Positions 22,691 to 34,380 of a DNA stretch of 64,000 nt are shown in pieces; the first letter of the stretch is position 1; every line of letters starts with the position of its first letter. Below the pieces are notes generated by a model that ran no database searches, was not told the origin of the DNA, and was given only the letters and a program-made list of their open reading frames with translations. Position numbers and translations under genes: made by a program. This DNA comes from Dicyema japonicum. Lineage: Eukaryota > Dicyemida > Rhombozoa > Dicyemidae. The stretch is taken from contig RDEW01000037.1 in assembly GCA_011109175.1 (NCBI GenBank), positions 427,410 through 491,409 of the forward strand, in the 5' to 3' direction.

Positions 22691-23890
22691 TTGCACCCGT
22701 TTAAAGATTGTTGAGTATGCAGGTTTTCCATTCCTCTTAAAGTATGAAAATATAGTGAGAGTTTGATCGATGTTTCTTTTCAATCAACCGAAAAGATGGA
22801 CGTGGAAGATAATTCAAATGCATGGTACATTTTCTTTAAAGTAGAAGCATCGAATAATTTTGATTTAACTTTGTGCCCACCAGACCTTAATTCACCCAAT
22901 TTCAAAGGATGCATAAAAATGCATGTTCATCAGTCAAAATGTGACTTTAAAGTAGGAGATAAAGTATTTTTATAATTAATTTTTTGGTTCGCATGGTAGA
23001 GGATTATGGAACACATCACTTAACCGTTTTGAAATGCATTATGAAGAACCAGTTTAAATTACTAATATTTTATCATCTCCTAGAAATAAATATTAATAAT
23101 TTATATACTCAAGAGCTTTCAAAAAATTCAAAAATAATTAAAATGTGTCGTGCAGGATAATTAAATATAATAAAGTGAGTATCATTGATTTACGATAATG
23201 TAATGACAGGCAAAATGATTTAATGACAGGTAACCAATCCAGCATGTCACATAATACATGTTCGGAAGGCAGGAAAACTAGCAGAGAACCACCATTTTAA
23301 AGACAGGTATTATGCGCAGTTTCAAGAATTCTCTACAGCAGTGTTTCTCAACAAAAGGCGATTTGAACCTCAGAAGGGGATTTTTTCAAAACGCAAGCAT
23401 CCTCGATCACTAAGAAAATATATTGAATTTTTTTAAAGTCTAAAGCAAAACTATAAAAAATAAAAATAACTTCATTAGTACCACAAACTATTAAGGGTTT
23501 GTGTATTCATATAGAGTTGCAGAAATTGTTATTTTAAAAGTCATCAAAAGTCGACACAACAGGATTTTCTACTTTCAACGATTTTGAATCATACCTCAAT
23601 ACTCATATGGCCTGATCAGAAAATATCGTGATTTATGTATTTTTAAAAATTTTAAGAAATTTTGCGCTAAATGTCTGTAGTAAAAAGTATTGGTTTTAAA
23701 GCAGAAAAATTGTTGAAAATTCTTTTATTTTAATATTATCGTCGTATGTACTCACGTTCCGGAATTTGCTCCCATATAACAACAACGATTTATTGACAAA
23801 AGAGTTAAGGAGATTTCTGAAGGGTATTACATCTGAGTCCTACCATAAGGCTTGGACTCCACACCTGAACTCTTCCTCCTTTTTTTTATT
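22690..23890. other. AT-rich region with one short unassigned frame
   Basis: A frame opening at 22796 ('MDVEDNSNAWYIFFKVEASN' onward to about 22975) ends 'CDFKVGDKVFL'. It could be an exon of a small host gene, but no family is recognised. The remaining about 900 bases show nothing I can support. Confidence 0.25.
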
Positions 23891-23901
23891 ATTAATCTTT
23901 T

Positions 23902-24757
23902 TCAGGACGTTTCTCCCAGCTTTATATACGTGTCCTGGACCTTTGACCTCTTCCTGAAACCATTGATCTGATCTTCCACAATCTTGCTAATCGGTTCTAA
24001 GAGCTTGTTTTCGTCCTCGCTTAGACAGTCTTTCAGTTTCTTGTTTAAGGAGAGTTTAATTGCAGCTCTCCTAGTCTTCTCTAGGAAGGATAAAATCTTC
24101 TCCCTCTTCGGAGAGAAGAACCACCCCTCGCACCCATAAAGTAGGCCAGGAAGAATAACTCTCTTGAAGATGAACAGGTAAGTGTCACGGCTAACGTGTA
24201 ACTTCTGTGTACATAGGAGCAACTGAAAAGCTCTCTTTCCCCTTCCTTTTATGTCCTCCATGTAATCTCTTGCGTGTCCATAGTCGACCCCCAGATAGCG
24301 CAGACTATGTGCATTGTTTACTCCCAATGTGTATTCTTGTTTCAGGTGCTTTTTCACATTGTTTATTCGGAGTGCGCATGATTTTTCAGCAAAGAGCTTT
24401 AGCCCTCTCAAATTGCACCAATGCTCAATCTAGTCAACATACTCCCAGATTCTTCCTTCAGATATAAAAGATTTTAGAGATGTGTCCACCACGATTACGT
24501 CATCCGCATAAATAAAAAGACTAGTATTAATATTTCTCGGACGTTAAAAACTCGCCATGAATATATTATACAAAATAGGGCTCAATACCGAACCTTGTGG
24601 TACTCCCCTCTTGAATGATATTGCATCAGATATATCACACCATCACAAAAGATTGTCTTTCCTGAAGATAATTTCTTAGCCAAACAAATAGGTATCTTGG
24701 AACACATGCTGATACAAGCTGCTTTAACAACGCTTCATGGCATACACTGTCGGATTG
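23902..24757 (-). mobile_element. Family D LINE reverse transcriptase fragment
   Basis: On the minus strand, in order: 'CHEALLKQLVSACVPRYLFV' (24740-24680), 'GVPQGSVLSPILYNIFMASF' (24605-24550), 'FIYADDVIVVDTSLKSF' (24515-24465), 'LRGLKLFAEKSCALRI' (24411-24360) and 'YLGVDYGHARDYMEDI'. The C-terminal block extends to 23902. One stop interrupts after the PQG block. The element is cut at its 5' side by the foldback element. Confidence 0.75.
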
Positions 24758-24759
24758 TA

Positions 24760-25570
24760 GGAAAAAAAGTCAAGTGGAAAAAAGGTCAAGCGGAAAAAAA
24801 GTCAAGTCCGTAAGCGGAAAAAAAGTCAAGTTGTCTTTTTTAGTTTATATCGCATTTTTGTGATACTACTAGCATCTTTTAATTTTTAAAAATTTTTTCA
24901 ATACTTGACTTTTTTTCCGCTTGACTTTTTTTCCATTTTTGAAAATTTTTCCCTTATAAATTTTCGAAATTTAGCGCAAAACGGAAAAAAAGTCAAGTCC
25001 GTAATTTCGTTAACGGAAAATCCGTATATTGATTAAGTCAAAAAGATTAAACCAAAGCGAAAAAAGTTAAGTCAATTTTATTATATTTAGGAATTCTTGG
25101 CCCCCAAGCAGAATGAGTTGGTTCGTAAGATCGGCTCCATGATTCAAGCTGTGATTAAGGATCTGCGAGAGACTAGTTGGTTCCGAGAACGTATCTCGTT
25201 GGCTATTGTTAAGGGAAATAGCATGGCCATTCAGATGCCTTAATTTAATTTTTATTCATTTAATAATTAAAAAAATTTTTTTTTATTATTACCTTGAAAT
25301 TCTTAAATTGATTTAGTCAAAGCGATTATACCAAAGCGGAAAAAAAGTCAAGTCCGTGATTTCGTTAGCGGACTTGACTTTTTTTCCATTTTGCGCTAAA
25401 TTTCGAAAATTTATAAGGGAAAAATTTTCAAAAATGAAAAAAAGTCAAGCGGAAAAAAGTCAAGTATTGAAAAAATTTTTAAAAATTAAAAGATGCTAGT
25501 AGTATCACAAAAATGCGATATAAACTAAAAAAAGACAACTTGACTTTTTTTCCGCTTGACTTTTTTCCCC
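24760..25570. mobile_element. Foldback element: about 240-bp inverted arms around a family R tail
   Basis: The left arm (24760 to about 25018) and right arm (about 25330-25570) are near-perfect inverted copies. They are built from 'GGAAAAAAAGTCAAG' motifs and a central CTAGTAGTATCACAAAAATG-type core. A 250-bp single-unit relative lies at 47403-47652. A TA dinucleotide precedes the left end; the right boundary is less clear. Between the arms, 25080-25245 encodes the end of family R. The arms form a strong hairpin in either strand. Confidence 0.85.
25080..25245 (+). mobile_element. Family R LINE C-terminal end inside the foldback
   Basis: An open frame to TAA reads 'FLAPKQNELVRKIGSMIQAV', 'RETSWFRERISLAIVKGNSM' and 'AIQMP'. 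The 'RISLAI.KGN' block is the usual terminus of the family R protein (compare 35035-35105, 'ERISLQIVRGNAFSILRA'). Confidence 0.55.
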
Positions 25571-25574
25571 TTAC

Positions 25575-26700
25575 GGACCTAACCCTCACACAATTCATTG
25601 CGGAAGGATTTAACTCCCCCAAACCCCATCAGAGGACAGTACTTATATCCGTGGACATCACAAAAGCGTTCGACTCAGTCCCTAGGAAACTTCTAACAAA
25701 GAAAATATATGAAACCAACATCCATCCGAACCTGAAACTTTGGCTTGGAAACTTCTAAATGGAAGACGAGCACAAGTACTCTGCAACAACATCAAATCAA
25801 GATCTCGCTATTTCCCAAATGGAGTCCCTCAAGGCTCACCACTATCCCCACTCTTCAATCTCTACATAAACGACATGCCACAAACCTGTAATGAAAACTG
25901 TCTAATCCTCTCATATGCCGACGATATCATTCTTGCCTCCAAGGACAGAAACATTCAATCAGCGACTCAGTTGGCTCAACAAATGCTCGATAACTTGAAC
26001 TATGGCTCTCGAGCGGAGACTTGACACATCAGCAACAAAGTCCTTTGTCACATTGTTTACCACTACAAGAGACAGCTCTGTATCGAACCAAAAGTCTTTA
26101 TGAAGAACGAGCTATCTCTATTAACAAAACACCGAAGATTCTGGGAGTAACCTTTGATCAGGGACTCACCTTTATCCGGCATGTTGAAAACAGAGTAACT
26201 TCTGCTCTGAAAAAATAAGAATATTAAAAGTGCTCTCAAAAATATTTAGAGATCAAACTGGGATCCTTTCCACGATATACAAACAATTCATCCGACCAAC
26301 GATGACGTATGCAAGTCCTTCATGGGCAATGCAAATGTCACGATCTTCCACATTGAAGTTATCTGCAATCGAGGAGACTGCAATGAGGTTAATTGGACCA
26401 GATCACAACATCCACCTATTGAAAATTTTTTAATTGAAATACAACGAAAACTATTAAAGGAGGCTGTTCTATCCGAGCTGCCCTCTATTCCATATACTAT
26501 CGAATTATCTACAATCATACAGAAATTGTGAGCCGATGCCATGTCCTATGAGAAGAGCTGTTCAGGATTCTCGACCCCGCCGGACTCCGTCCTCACCTTT
26601 GTCGGTCTGGGTCACTTAGTTAGATGAGAACTTTTATTCTTTCTCTTTGACCCAGTGATCCTGGGGGTAATAATAATAATAATAATAATAATAATTAAGA
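25575..26700 (+). mobile_element. Family A-like LINE, RT to 3' end (AATAAT microsatellite tail)
   Basis: RT frames: 'LTLTQFIAEGFNS', 'SVDITKAFDSVPRKLL', 'FPNGVPQGSPLSP', 'LSYADDIILASKD' (25575-25960), then 'ILGVTFDQGLTFIRHVE' and 'IYKQFIRPTMTYASPSWA'. The 3' end has the GATCCTGGGGG motif and a run of AAT repeats to about 26697. It begins abruptly at the foldback's right arm. Frames are broken. Confidence 0.8.
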
Positions 26701-28135
26701 TAGTATAGGGATTCTTGTTGTAGAACTCAGTGATATCTGTAGAACAAGTCTCAAGATTCTTGGAATATAGACCTCCAACACTAATCTATTCTCCGTGTCA
26801 ACAAACGTCCATGCTTACAAATTCACACAATACATCACAAACGACTTTTGGATTACGAATTCGGAAAAAGTCCAGGTAGAAAATAGAAGTTCCTGTACCA
26901 GGAGCTGCTCCAGCCTTTCATAAAACATCCACGGAAATGTATCCAGTCATTATATTACTCTTCGCTTTCTTTACTTTCGTCTCATTGACCACCAAGACGT
27001 CGATCTTGGAGGCTCTCGCAAGTAGTGCTAGTTCATTAAGCCTTTTCCCTAGGGATCGGACATTCACTAGCACTATTTTTAGTCATTGCTTCTTCAAAGC
27101 CAAGGTCACCGTTTCCATTAAATCCACATGTGCAATCGAGCACAAATAGTTTAACCGCGACATAATCTCCGATATTTCAGCGTGTATCTTCTCTGATAGA
27201 TTGGGTGAGACATCGTTCGGTTTTCGACGAATTTTAGGTGCCGACTTTGACATAACTGTCTTTGCTGTCCACGTTCTCCCAATATCGCTATTATCGCCTG
27301 TCCATCGCCTTTAGTTGCTTTCCTCTGATCAGATTTCTTGGCGGCTGGGCATCCACCATATCTGGCACAATGTGAGGACGAGCCACAATTTATACAATTC
27401 ATTGTGTTCCCAGGAGTCTCTCCACAAGCAGTTAAGTCGTGTTCCCCTGCACAACGGAGACATTTGAAACATATAGGTGGGCCTCTTCTGTACCATTCAC
27501 ATGTAATCGGCACGTGGGCAATGTTGAAACCAAGACGGACAAGCGATGTAGCCTCCGCCCTTGATCCAACTAGAACTTTTGCAAGAGGGAGTCTCCTATC
27601 TCCTTTGTAGAAACGGCATATGCTTGTAATAGAGGGAGCTATTTCCTTGACAAATTCATGAAGGTCGTTATCATCAACCCAAAATGGCAAGTTCTTAACA
27701 CAATTTCGGACGGTTTCACTCGGATTTCACTGAAACAATGGTTTCCAAGACCAAAAGGTGAAGTGACATTCACATGTTCACAAAAGTTCCTTTTGTCATC
27801 CTCCTTCGTGAATTCGAGGCGGAAGATGCCGGAGCCTTTGTGGCTCAATCTGATAGACCCTGTCGGGTCGAACGAGTACAGTAAGTTGGAGATTTTGATG
27901 GCTCCCATATTTGACATAACAGTGATTTGTATAAAAGCATTCCCAGAGTATTCAAAAGGAGGCTTCAGAGACAGATCCTTAACATTTTCAATACAGCTAT
28001 TCTTTAAAACCCCTCCAGAGGTAGTCTTATCGTTTTCAATATAATTCTCCTTTAAGACCTCTCCAGAGTTAGTCTTTTTGATTTTAGTATTCTTCTTTGT
28101 AGTAGCTTTTCTAACGACAGGCATGAAAAAAAACC
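26700..28135 (-). pseudogene. Family D LINE: ORF1 with zinc knuckles and start of ORF2 endonuclease
   Basis: ORF1 (28124 to 27151) encodes a nucleic-acid-binding, Gag-like protein. A lysine-rich start ('MPVVRKATTKKNTKIKK') is followed by the body and, near the end, two zinc knuckles: 'CFKCLRCAGEHDLTAC' and 'CINCGSSSHCARYGGC'. One frameshift near 27680 splits it. Downstream on the same strand the endonuclease begins ('VNVRSLGKRLNELALLARAS', 'IDVLVVNETKV', about 27080-26980). The element is truncated near 26700. The two-ORF layout is like Jockey/CR1 elements and differs from family A. Confidence 0.75.
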
Positions 28136-28299
28136 CAATATAAAGTATGGAAAAATTATTTTTACTACATGCTATTCCTAGGCGAGTTGTCTCTCACCGA
28201 ATTATTATGAAGAGAAAATAATTATCTACAGGGCGATAGTTTTTTCATGGGTGATACAAAAAAAGCAAGAAACACTTCTCTAAAGGATGGTCTTAGATT

Positions 28300-28860
28300 G
28301 TATCCGAGATGACATCAAAATGTCTGGTTTTCAGCATGCGTTCCGAGCAAACCATTCAACTTCCACACACTTGACGACATTCTCCCAATTTATTTCAGAA
28401 GGATTCAAAGTCACATTTAAAGACTGTTCTTGTTTCTCTTGACATTACCAAAGTATTCAGTCTCAGAAAGTCTCTAGATGAATAGATATTTGAAAAGATA
28501 TGCAACTCTAACTTGAAAATATGGCTCTCTAACTTTCTAAGTTGAAGGCGTTGACAAGTAATTCACAACAACGTGAAATCGAGGACACGATTTCTCTCAA
28601 TGGGGTGCCCCAAGGATCCTCACTATCACCAACACTGTTCAATTTGTACATACACGACATACCAAAACCCACAGACGAAAAATGTCTCCTTCTTTCACAT
28701 GCGGATGACATAGTCATTGCTGCAAGGGACTACCCAGTCCCTACTCAAATGGTTCAGAGAATGCTCAATTCCTTAACCCAATGGTTGGAAGACTATGCTT
28801 GGAGATGTCACCTACAAAATCATTAGTGACCTTCTTTACCACTGGGGAAGATCATTAATG
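28300..28860 (+). mobile_element. Family A-like LINE RT fragment
   Basis: Readable blocks are 'HAFRANHSTSTHLTTFSQFI', 'LNGVPQGSSLSPTLFNLYIH' (28596-28655) and 'LLSHADDIVIAARD' (the usual Y is H). It is truncated at both ends about 100 bases before the RNase H2B gene. Confidence 0.8.
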
Positions 28861-28965
28861 ATTAAATATTAACTTTTTTGGTTGGTTGGTTAAATAAATA
28901 TTAATTAATAAAAATAAGATTAATAAATGAGCAGATTTTTAAAGTTATTTTCCTGTGTGACAAAA

Positions 28966-29679
28966 ATGCGTATAATTATATTTAATAATTAGAAATATCC
29001 GACCAGTCTAAACTTTGCATACTTCCAAGTAAACAAGGGTATTCAATGTAGAATTTCTCAATAAAGACACAAAATGGATAAAATCAAAAGCCATTGAAGG
29101 TAACGAACCTAAGACCTATCTCACTGATGGAGAAACAGTGCTCGAATTAGTCAAGTTCTCTGACGCGAATAGCAGCATTTTCATGGACGACTATATTTTA
29201 GAGGGTTTTACTATTACTTACGTTCAGATCCAAGTTTAGTTTTCTTTACACCAGTCGATCCACTGTTTGTCCTTCTCCCATATTTGTGTTCATCACCACA
29301 GTCTGAAGTAAGGATTCCTCCCATAGATTTGGAGGGACTCGTTGATTACAACTTCAAACAACTGTCCCACGTGGGTGATGTTAAATGTTTTGTTTTATAG
29401 TCAATTTCAGTAAGGAATGGTGTTTTTTGTACTTTTAATGAGACAAAAACTCTGAACTGGTTGGAAAAGAAGACTAAAAGATGTGTTTTATCGTTAAAAG
29501 AGGAAATATCTGTTACAAACCCTTTATATTCTGCAGTCGACTTGATTGGAAGATATATTTCCAATGATATGGAGAACAAACTGAAAATAAAGATGGGAAT
29601 TGATGACAATATACATTTTAATAAAAATGGGAAACGTATAAACTATAAACCACTTACTCACTTTTTTAAAAAAATATGA
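28966..29679 (+). CDS. RNASEH2B: Ribonuclease H2 subunit B homologue, four tiny introns
   Basis: This is a non-catalytic subunit of the nuclear RNase H2 complex, which removes ribonucleotides and RNA from RNA/DNA hybrids. ATG 28966 is followed by introns at 28970-28992, 29029-29051, 29205-29227 (each 23 nt) and 29380-29400 (21 nt; an alternative donor would make it 30). The spliced product has 'KLCILPKFLNKDTKWIK', 'TDGETVLELVKFSDANSSIF', the family signature 'FFTPVDPLFVLLPYL', then 'TKTLNWLEKK', 'DLIGRYISNDMENKLKIKMG', and a C-terminal 'KPLTHFFKKI', placed and shaped like the PCNA-binding (PIP) box of human RNASEH2B. It is about 205 aa, shorter than the human protein. No frame breaks were needed. 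Confidence 0.85.
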
Positions 29680-30590
29680 TATTTTCCTATACTTATTCAC
29701 TTCATTCTAAGGAAATGTCACAAGTTAATATGATTCCACTCACTAAATTAATATTGCACTCACTTTTGTCTTTAATATTCCACCTGGGTGCAGTTCTCAG
29801 AATTAGTAGAACATGCAAAGACAGATATTTACGGCAATAAGGGGGATTTTTGTGGCTTCGTAATAGATTTTGAGGACTATTAGTAAGTTTGCAAGTCATC
29901 GTCTAAATAGGGGATTTCAATGTTGTAAATTTGATCGGTGATGTCCAAGATAAATTTGACAATGTGAATTAGCTTTTCTTGAAACTACGTTGGAAGATAA
30001 TGTTCTCGTATTTGTCGGGGGATTGAAAATCTCAACATAACAACACGTGGAGACAATTGAATCATTTGACAATACAGATACTCACAATTGTATGATTCCA
30101 TTTGTCAGAAATGAGATTCCAAGGCATTTCATATGCAATTGTTGTATCTAAGGGTCGTCGTGAAGCAGATCTTAAGAGTAATGATTTTATATTTGTGAAT
30201 GATGCGTCTGACTCAGTCTCGCAAAGATGAGGTCGCTGTTAAAATGCATGGGATCACGTGATAATTAGTTTGATTTTACCGTGGTCATGGGTTGTTAAAT
30301 AAATGCATGTAATTTGAGTTGAAGTGACCCTTCTTAACAACGAGAAGGTATAATTTGATAGACTTTTTATATACTTTTTGAGGAGACACACAGGAAGGAT
30401 ATCGGTCTGAATGAGTCATTTGGCTGTCCGAACTTCAAATCGTATATTAGATAACTTCCATATGGATGAGATAGTTCCTGTGCATATAAAATTCTGGTGA
30501 GGGGCAAAAATTAAAAAAATTAATTAGGCTTTAAATACAGTTTATTTGTTTGAGACTATTATGTGACCAACACCTTGACAAACGATTACA
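29680..30590. other. AT-rich spacer, nothing recognised
   Basis: No supported gene. Short frames on either strand lack motifs or splice-compatible neighbours. Confidence 0.35.
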
Positions 30591-30920
30591 ATGAATCTCA
30601 GGCTTTCTATCCACTCCGCATTGACTTTAGAGAAACTCACGTTTAGCCCCAATCTAACAAGAGATTGAGCTTCTCCTCTATTATACATTACTAATTAGTA
30701 GAACAGGTTGAGCAAGTATTACATGTCATCTTAGACAATTCTTTATTACGCAATTCACTGTTCAATTGAGTTGCATTCACAGAATTAACAAAAGTTTCTT
30801 GTTTGACACTAAAATTCTTCATCAATTGTTTCTTTTGCACGTGTAGTCTTGTTACAGCCTTACTACACAAAAAAGATAGAGAATTTTTTAAAGAAGGTTG
30901 GTCAGCCTGGTATGCCATGA
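30590..30920 (-). mobile_element. Family D ORF1 remnant
   Basis: A minus-strand reading 'EAQSLVRLGLNVSFSKVNAE' (about 30690-30610) aligns with 'EATSLVRLGFNIAHVPITCE' of the ORF1 at 27151-27690. The adjoining frame at 30691-30918 may be unrelated. Confidence 0.45.
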
Positions 30921-31089
30921 AAACATTCTAAGGGAGTCTAACAGAGATATTTCGACTGACTTCGACGTGGAGATGGGGAATTGATGGCACACTCTTCTTC
31001 TAAGAGGAGAGGGATTACCAAAAAATCCTCTTAATTAGATAATGTCTGAAAACAATTATAATGATTTCGCTCATTTATCTACACCCTCC

Positions 31090-31300
31090 GTGCAACATAA
31101 GGACTGCGGTCAAAACTAAACTTTGACTTCAAGGTCGGCCAATTCTTTCTTCTTTATAATAAAGGATGAATTGTGCATTGAATTCCAAGGTGAATAAGAT
31201 CACCCTTTCCACCATATTAAGCGTTTTGAAAGTTAGATTCAAACTTAAATGTCTAAAGATGCTGATCTGAAAGATTTTTCTGAAAAAAACGCTATGGACA
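31090..31300 (+). other. Possible galectin-like exon (weak)
   Basis: 'FDFKVGQFFFFIIKDELCIE' and, in the continuing frame, 'HPFHHIKRFE' resemble the galectin arrangement 'FKPGQ.F...I......F.V..NG...F.HR'. An in-frame TAA needs splicing that I could not place convincingly. Confidence 0.2.
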
Positions 31301-31309
31301 AAAAATGAA

Positions 31310-31915
31310 TTACGAAAAATTTATTCCAGTGTTAAATCGTGTTGTAAAATTTTGGAAGTAGTCAATGGGTATCGTTATTTGGATATACTTGAAGATGGAG
31401 GAAATACTATTCTTTAGAAAAAAGTTATAAATTCTATCCTTAAGAAGAGGATAACTATGATTTCAGGGACAAAACTAAATTCAGTAAATTTGTTCCATGG
31501 AATTAATGAATATGAGTTTTCTCTATAATTATTGGTTTGGTCAATATTGAACCATTTGAATTCGACTATATTGACTGTGAAACACGTTAACTGCTTACTA
31601 TTATGGGGTTGTGCCTGAAGCCTGCAAACAAGGAGAGATTATATTTAAACAAGAGGACTTTTGAGTGAGGACTTAACCGGTTTCGCTCAAAAGTGAACTG
31701 ATGCTCTTTTGGAAAAGAATTCTGCTCTTTGTTTGGGAAGGTTGGGGATTCTGCGAATTATTAAAACTAATAAATGGTATTTGGCTACAATTGCAGGATT
31801 TCTTACTTCTAAATATGGAATGACTGATAAGGAGAGTATTAATGTTTAGTCCCTCAATACCATCCAGAAACAATATCGTTACATTCTCTGCTCTTCAAAT
31901 GTGATTTTTTAGTGA
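31310..31915 (+). mobile_element. Family R-like LINE post-RT fragment (decayed)
   Basis: Across shifting frames the readings 'NGYRYLDILEDG', 'KKVINSILKKRI', 'GLVNIEPFEFDYIDCETR' and 'YYGVVPEACKQGEIIFKQED' follow the order of the post-RT region of R2/NeSL-like elements ('YSFGII.W...D.KTRK.LT.YG..HP.ADVDRLYVPR'). Similarity is from memory and identity is low. Confidence 0.4.
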
Positions 31916-31959
31916 ATCCGCCATGTCTCTTAATTTTAAATAATTTTTTTAAATAACTT

Positions 31960-32830
31960 ATTATCACGTTGTCATTGTTTATTGTTGTTTTAATGAAACG
32001 TAACTGTACAAGACTAAAAAACAATCAAAAAATTGAGATTTTGAAGTTTCTTCAAACAAATAATGAATTATCTTCGCTTAAAATTTCTGAGATTTTTATA
32101 AAAAAATGCAATGCACCTATTTCTCGCCGATCTGTTGATGATCTGAAAAGTAAAAGAGGATCTGAAAATATGTTGAATAACTTACGATCTGACATTTCTC
32201 GCAAAGAATATTTAAAGTTTAGTGAAATCGATGATAATACTATTGCTTGGGTTAATTCAATGGATGTTAAAGGAGCCACTTTGAACGATTAAATTATTAC
32301 TGAGAAAGCTAAAATATTTGCATCGAAACGTAAGATCACTGATCTCAAAGAACCAAAGGGTGGCTTGTTAAATTTTAAAAGAGGAATGGTTTGAAGTTAC
32401 GAAATATGCATGGAGAATTTGCAACTTTATTTTTGACCCTAATGTGGTATCAGATTTTATTGAATTAATCAAAAATAAAATCAATCTCTACGGAGCTCAA
32501 AATGTTTATTATGCCGACGAAACTGGTTTATTCTACAAAATGATACCGTCCAAAAGTGTTTGTAGAAACTTTAAATAAGGTTATAAAGTATTGAAAGACA
32601 GACTTTCAGTCAGTTATGTGGACGGTTCAGATAAACGAACAACCTTACTAATTGGGATGTTAAAAATCCTAGATGTTTCAAAAATTTTGATATAAAAAAT
32701 ATGTCACATATTCTAATTCAAAAAAATGGATAGCCGAATTTTTAATCAATTTTTTTGAAATGGGAAATAGAATAGAAAAATTTTGCTTGTTGTAGATAAA
32801 TGTTCTGCCCAGCACTTTAGCAAGCAGTTC
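31960..32830 (+). pseudogene. pogo/Tigger transposase, decayed
   Basis: An N-terminal helix-turn-helix domain is readable at 31996-32292 ('NNQKIEILKFLQTN', 'ISRRSVDDLKSKRG'), in the position of the CENP-B/pogo DNA-binding domain. Downstream come 'VYYADETGLFYKMIPSKSV' (about 32500-32560), the first catalytic Asp region, and 'LLVVDKCSAQHF' (32782-32820), the second (normally LLxDNCxAH). Frameshifts and stops inactivate it. At about 32835 it is replaced by a family B LINE. Confidence 0.75.
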
Positions 32831-32834
32831 AATC

Positions 32835-34380
32835 GGGAGGATACTACACCTCTCACACAATTCGAAGGACAGCCTCGTTCACTTAATAATGTGTTTACGG
32901 ATTCCGAGATTCGTGGAGCACTCCTTCGCCTGAATAACAACAGAGTAGCTGGCTATGACAATTTTGTGGGAGTTGTTAAAATACGCACCAACCCAGATAG
33001 CAGAAAATATAACTTTCATATTCAACGAGATATTCAGGACTCATTGTTCAATTGACATCGCGATGGGAGTTCTACTTCCTTTACAAAACACAGGCAAATC
33101 TCCAGGTCCAATTGAAAATCTCACACCGATCGTGCTTTTGACCACTTTGCAAAAAATTGTCGATTACAACATTGAATATCAAATTCAGTTGACCAATACT
33201 TGTCACAAAGTCAAAGCGGATTCAGACCAGGAAGATCAACCGCTGATATAGTATGGAGTCATCGGTGGCATACGGCAATATGTCAGAAAAACAGAAAAAC
33301 AATGTATATTCTGGGAGTCGACTTAGCGAAAGCATTCGATTGTGTCTCCCAAGATAAACTATGCAAGTTATCAAAAACATAATTGATGAGGACTGTTTGA
33401 GTATTGTGCGTTTTTTGCTGGCTGACACAAGCCTCATAGTGAAAGTGGGGGAGGGCTATTCGGAAAAATTCACGACCAGGATTGGTACTCCGCAAGGGAC
33501 TCGCTTTCGCCAGTTCTCTTTGCAATATACTTGGAAGCTGCGTTGAGGGACGTTACAAAAGAATTGGGTCACTTAAATAATCATTTTGTGAAATTAATAT
33601 ATGCTGATGACATCGATTTTGTGTCTGAGGATGTGGAGGTACTAAGAACTGCTTGGAGAGGCGGTCTTTGAAAGAAATTCAGAAAAAACGGAGCTAAATT
33701 CGATTAGCGGTTACCGACACGGATTGATGAGAAATGGAGGTTTACTAAAAGGCTTGGCTCGTTTTTGGATGATGCTAGGACATTGCTCGTAGAAAGATGT
33801 TGGCATCGTGTGCACTGAAAAAGATGTGGAGTATTTGGACTCGCAGAAAACAAATCTTCGGATGCGCTTATATAACGCGTTCATACAACCAGTCCTATTA
33901 TATAACTCGGGAACATGGGGAACATCAAAAACGGACCTTGACAGACTAGACACATTTCATGGAAATCAATTGAGAAAAAAATTTCAAATGGCCACAGATT
34001 ATCAAAAACGACAGTCTACGAATTATGTAAATGCAAACCGATAGCAGAGAAGTAATTATTTCACGCTGGCGACTTTTCGGACATGTTCTGAGAATGGACG
34101 AAGTGATTCCTTGCAATCAAATCATGGAAGATTACTATTCAAATCACGGAATTGGATTTCGGGGTCGGCCAAGATGTACGCTTCCCCTCTGCCTTAATAA
34201 CGATTACGCACGAATTGGCGGTCAACTCAAAACTGGAGACGATCTTGAGGATATTCGTAAACGCGCGAGAAACAGAGCTAGATGGAGAGGGCTGACTGAG
34301 AGGATAGTCGAGTGTACTGCACGAGCGAAACCCTAGGCATTTTACGTGCCTATGGCAACGCGGAAGTGCTATTAACTAAC
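32835..34380 (+). mobile_element. Family B LINE, 5'-truncated, abutting the pogo transposase
   Basis: Blocks in order: 'SLNNVFTDSEIRGALLRLNN' (32879-32940), 'QSGFRPGRSTADIVWSHRW' (33206-33265), 'LGVDLAKAFDCVSQDKL', 'IGTPQGTRF' (33481-33510), 'IYADDIDFVSED' (33597-33635), 'AFIQPVLLYNSGTWGTS' (33880-33930), 'LFGHVLRMDEVIPCNQIMED' (34070-34130) and 'DDLEDIRKRARNRARWRGLT' (34238-34300). The last 300 bases are the best-preserved family B C-terminus in the window. An AACTAACTAACT tail follows. Confidence 0.85.

Noticed and set aside
23902-24411. A cellular gene, because the 169-codon frame is long
   Set aside because: It continues a minus-strand LINE RT (GVPQGSVLSP and YADD blocks just upstream).
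27658-28044. 128-codon plus-strand frame
   Set aside because: It is the antisense shadow of the family D ORF1, whose zinc knuckles are on the minus strand.
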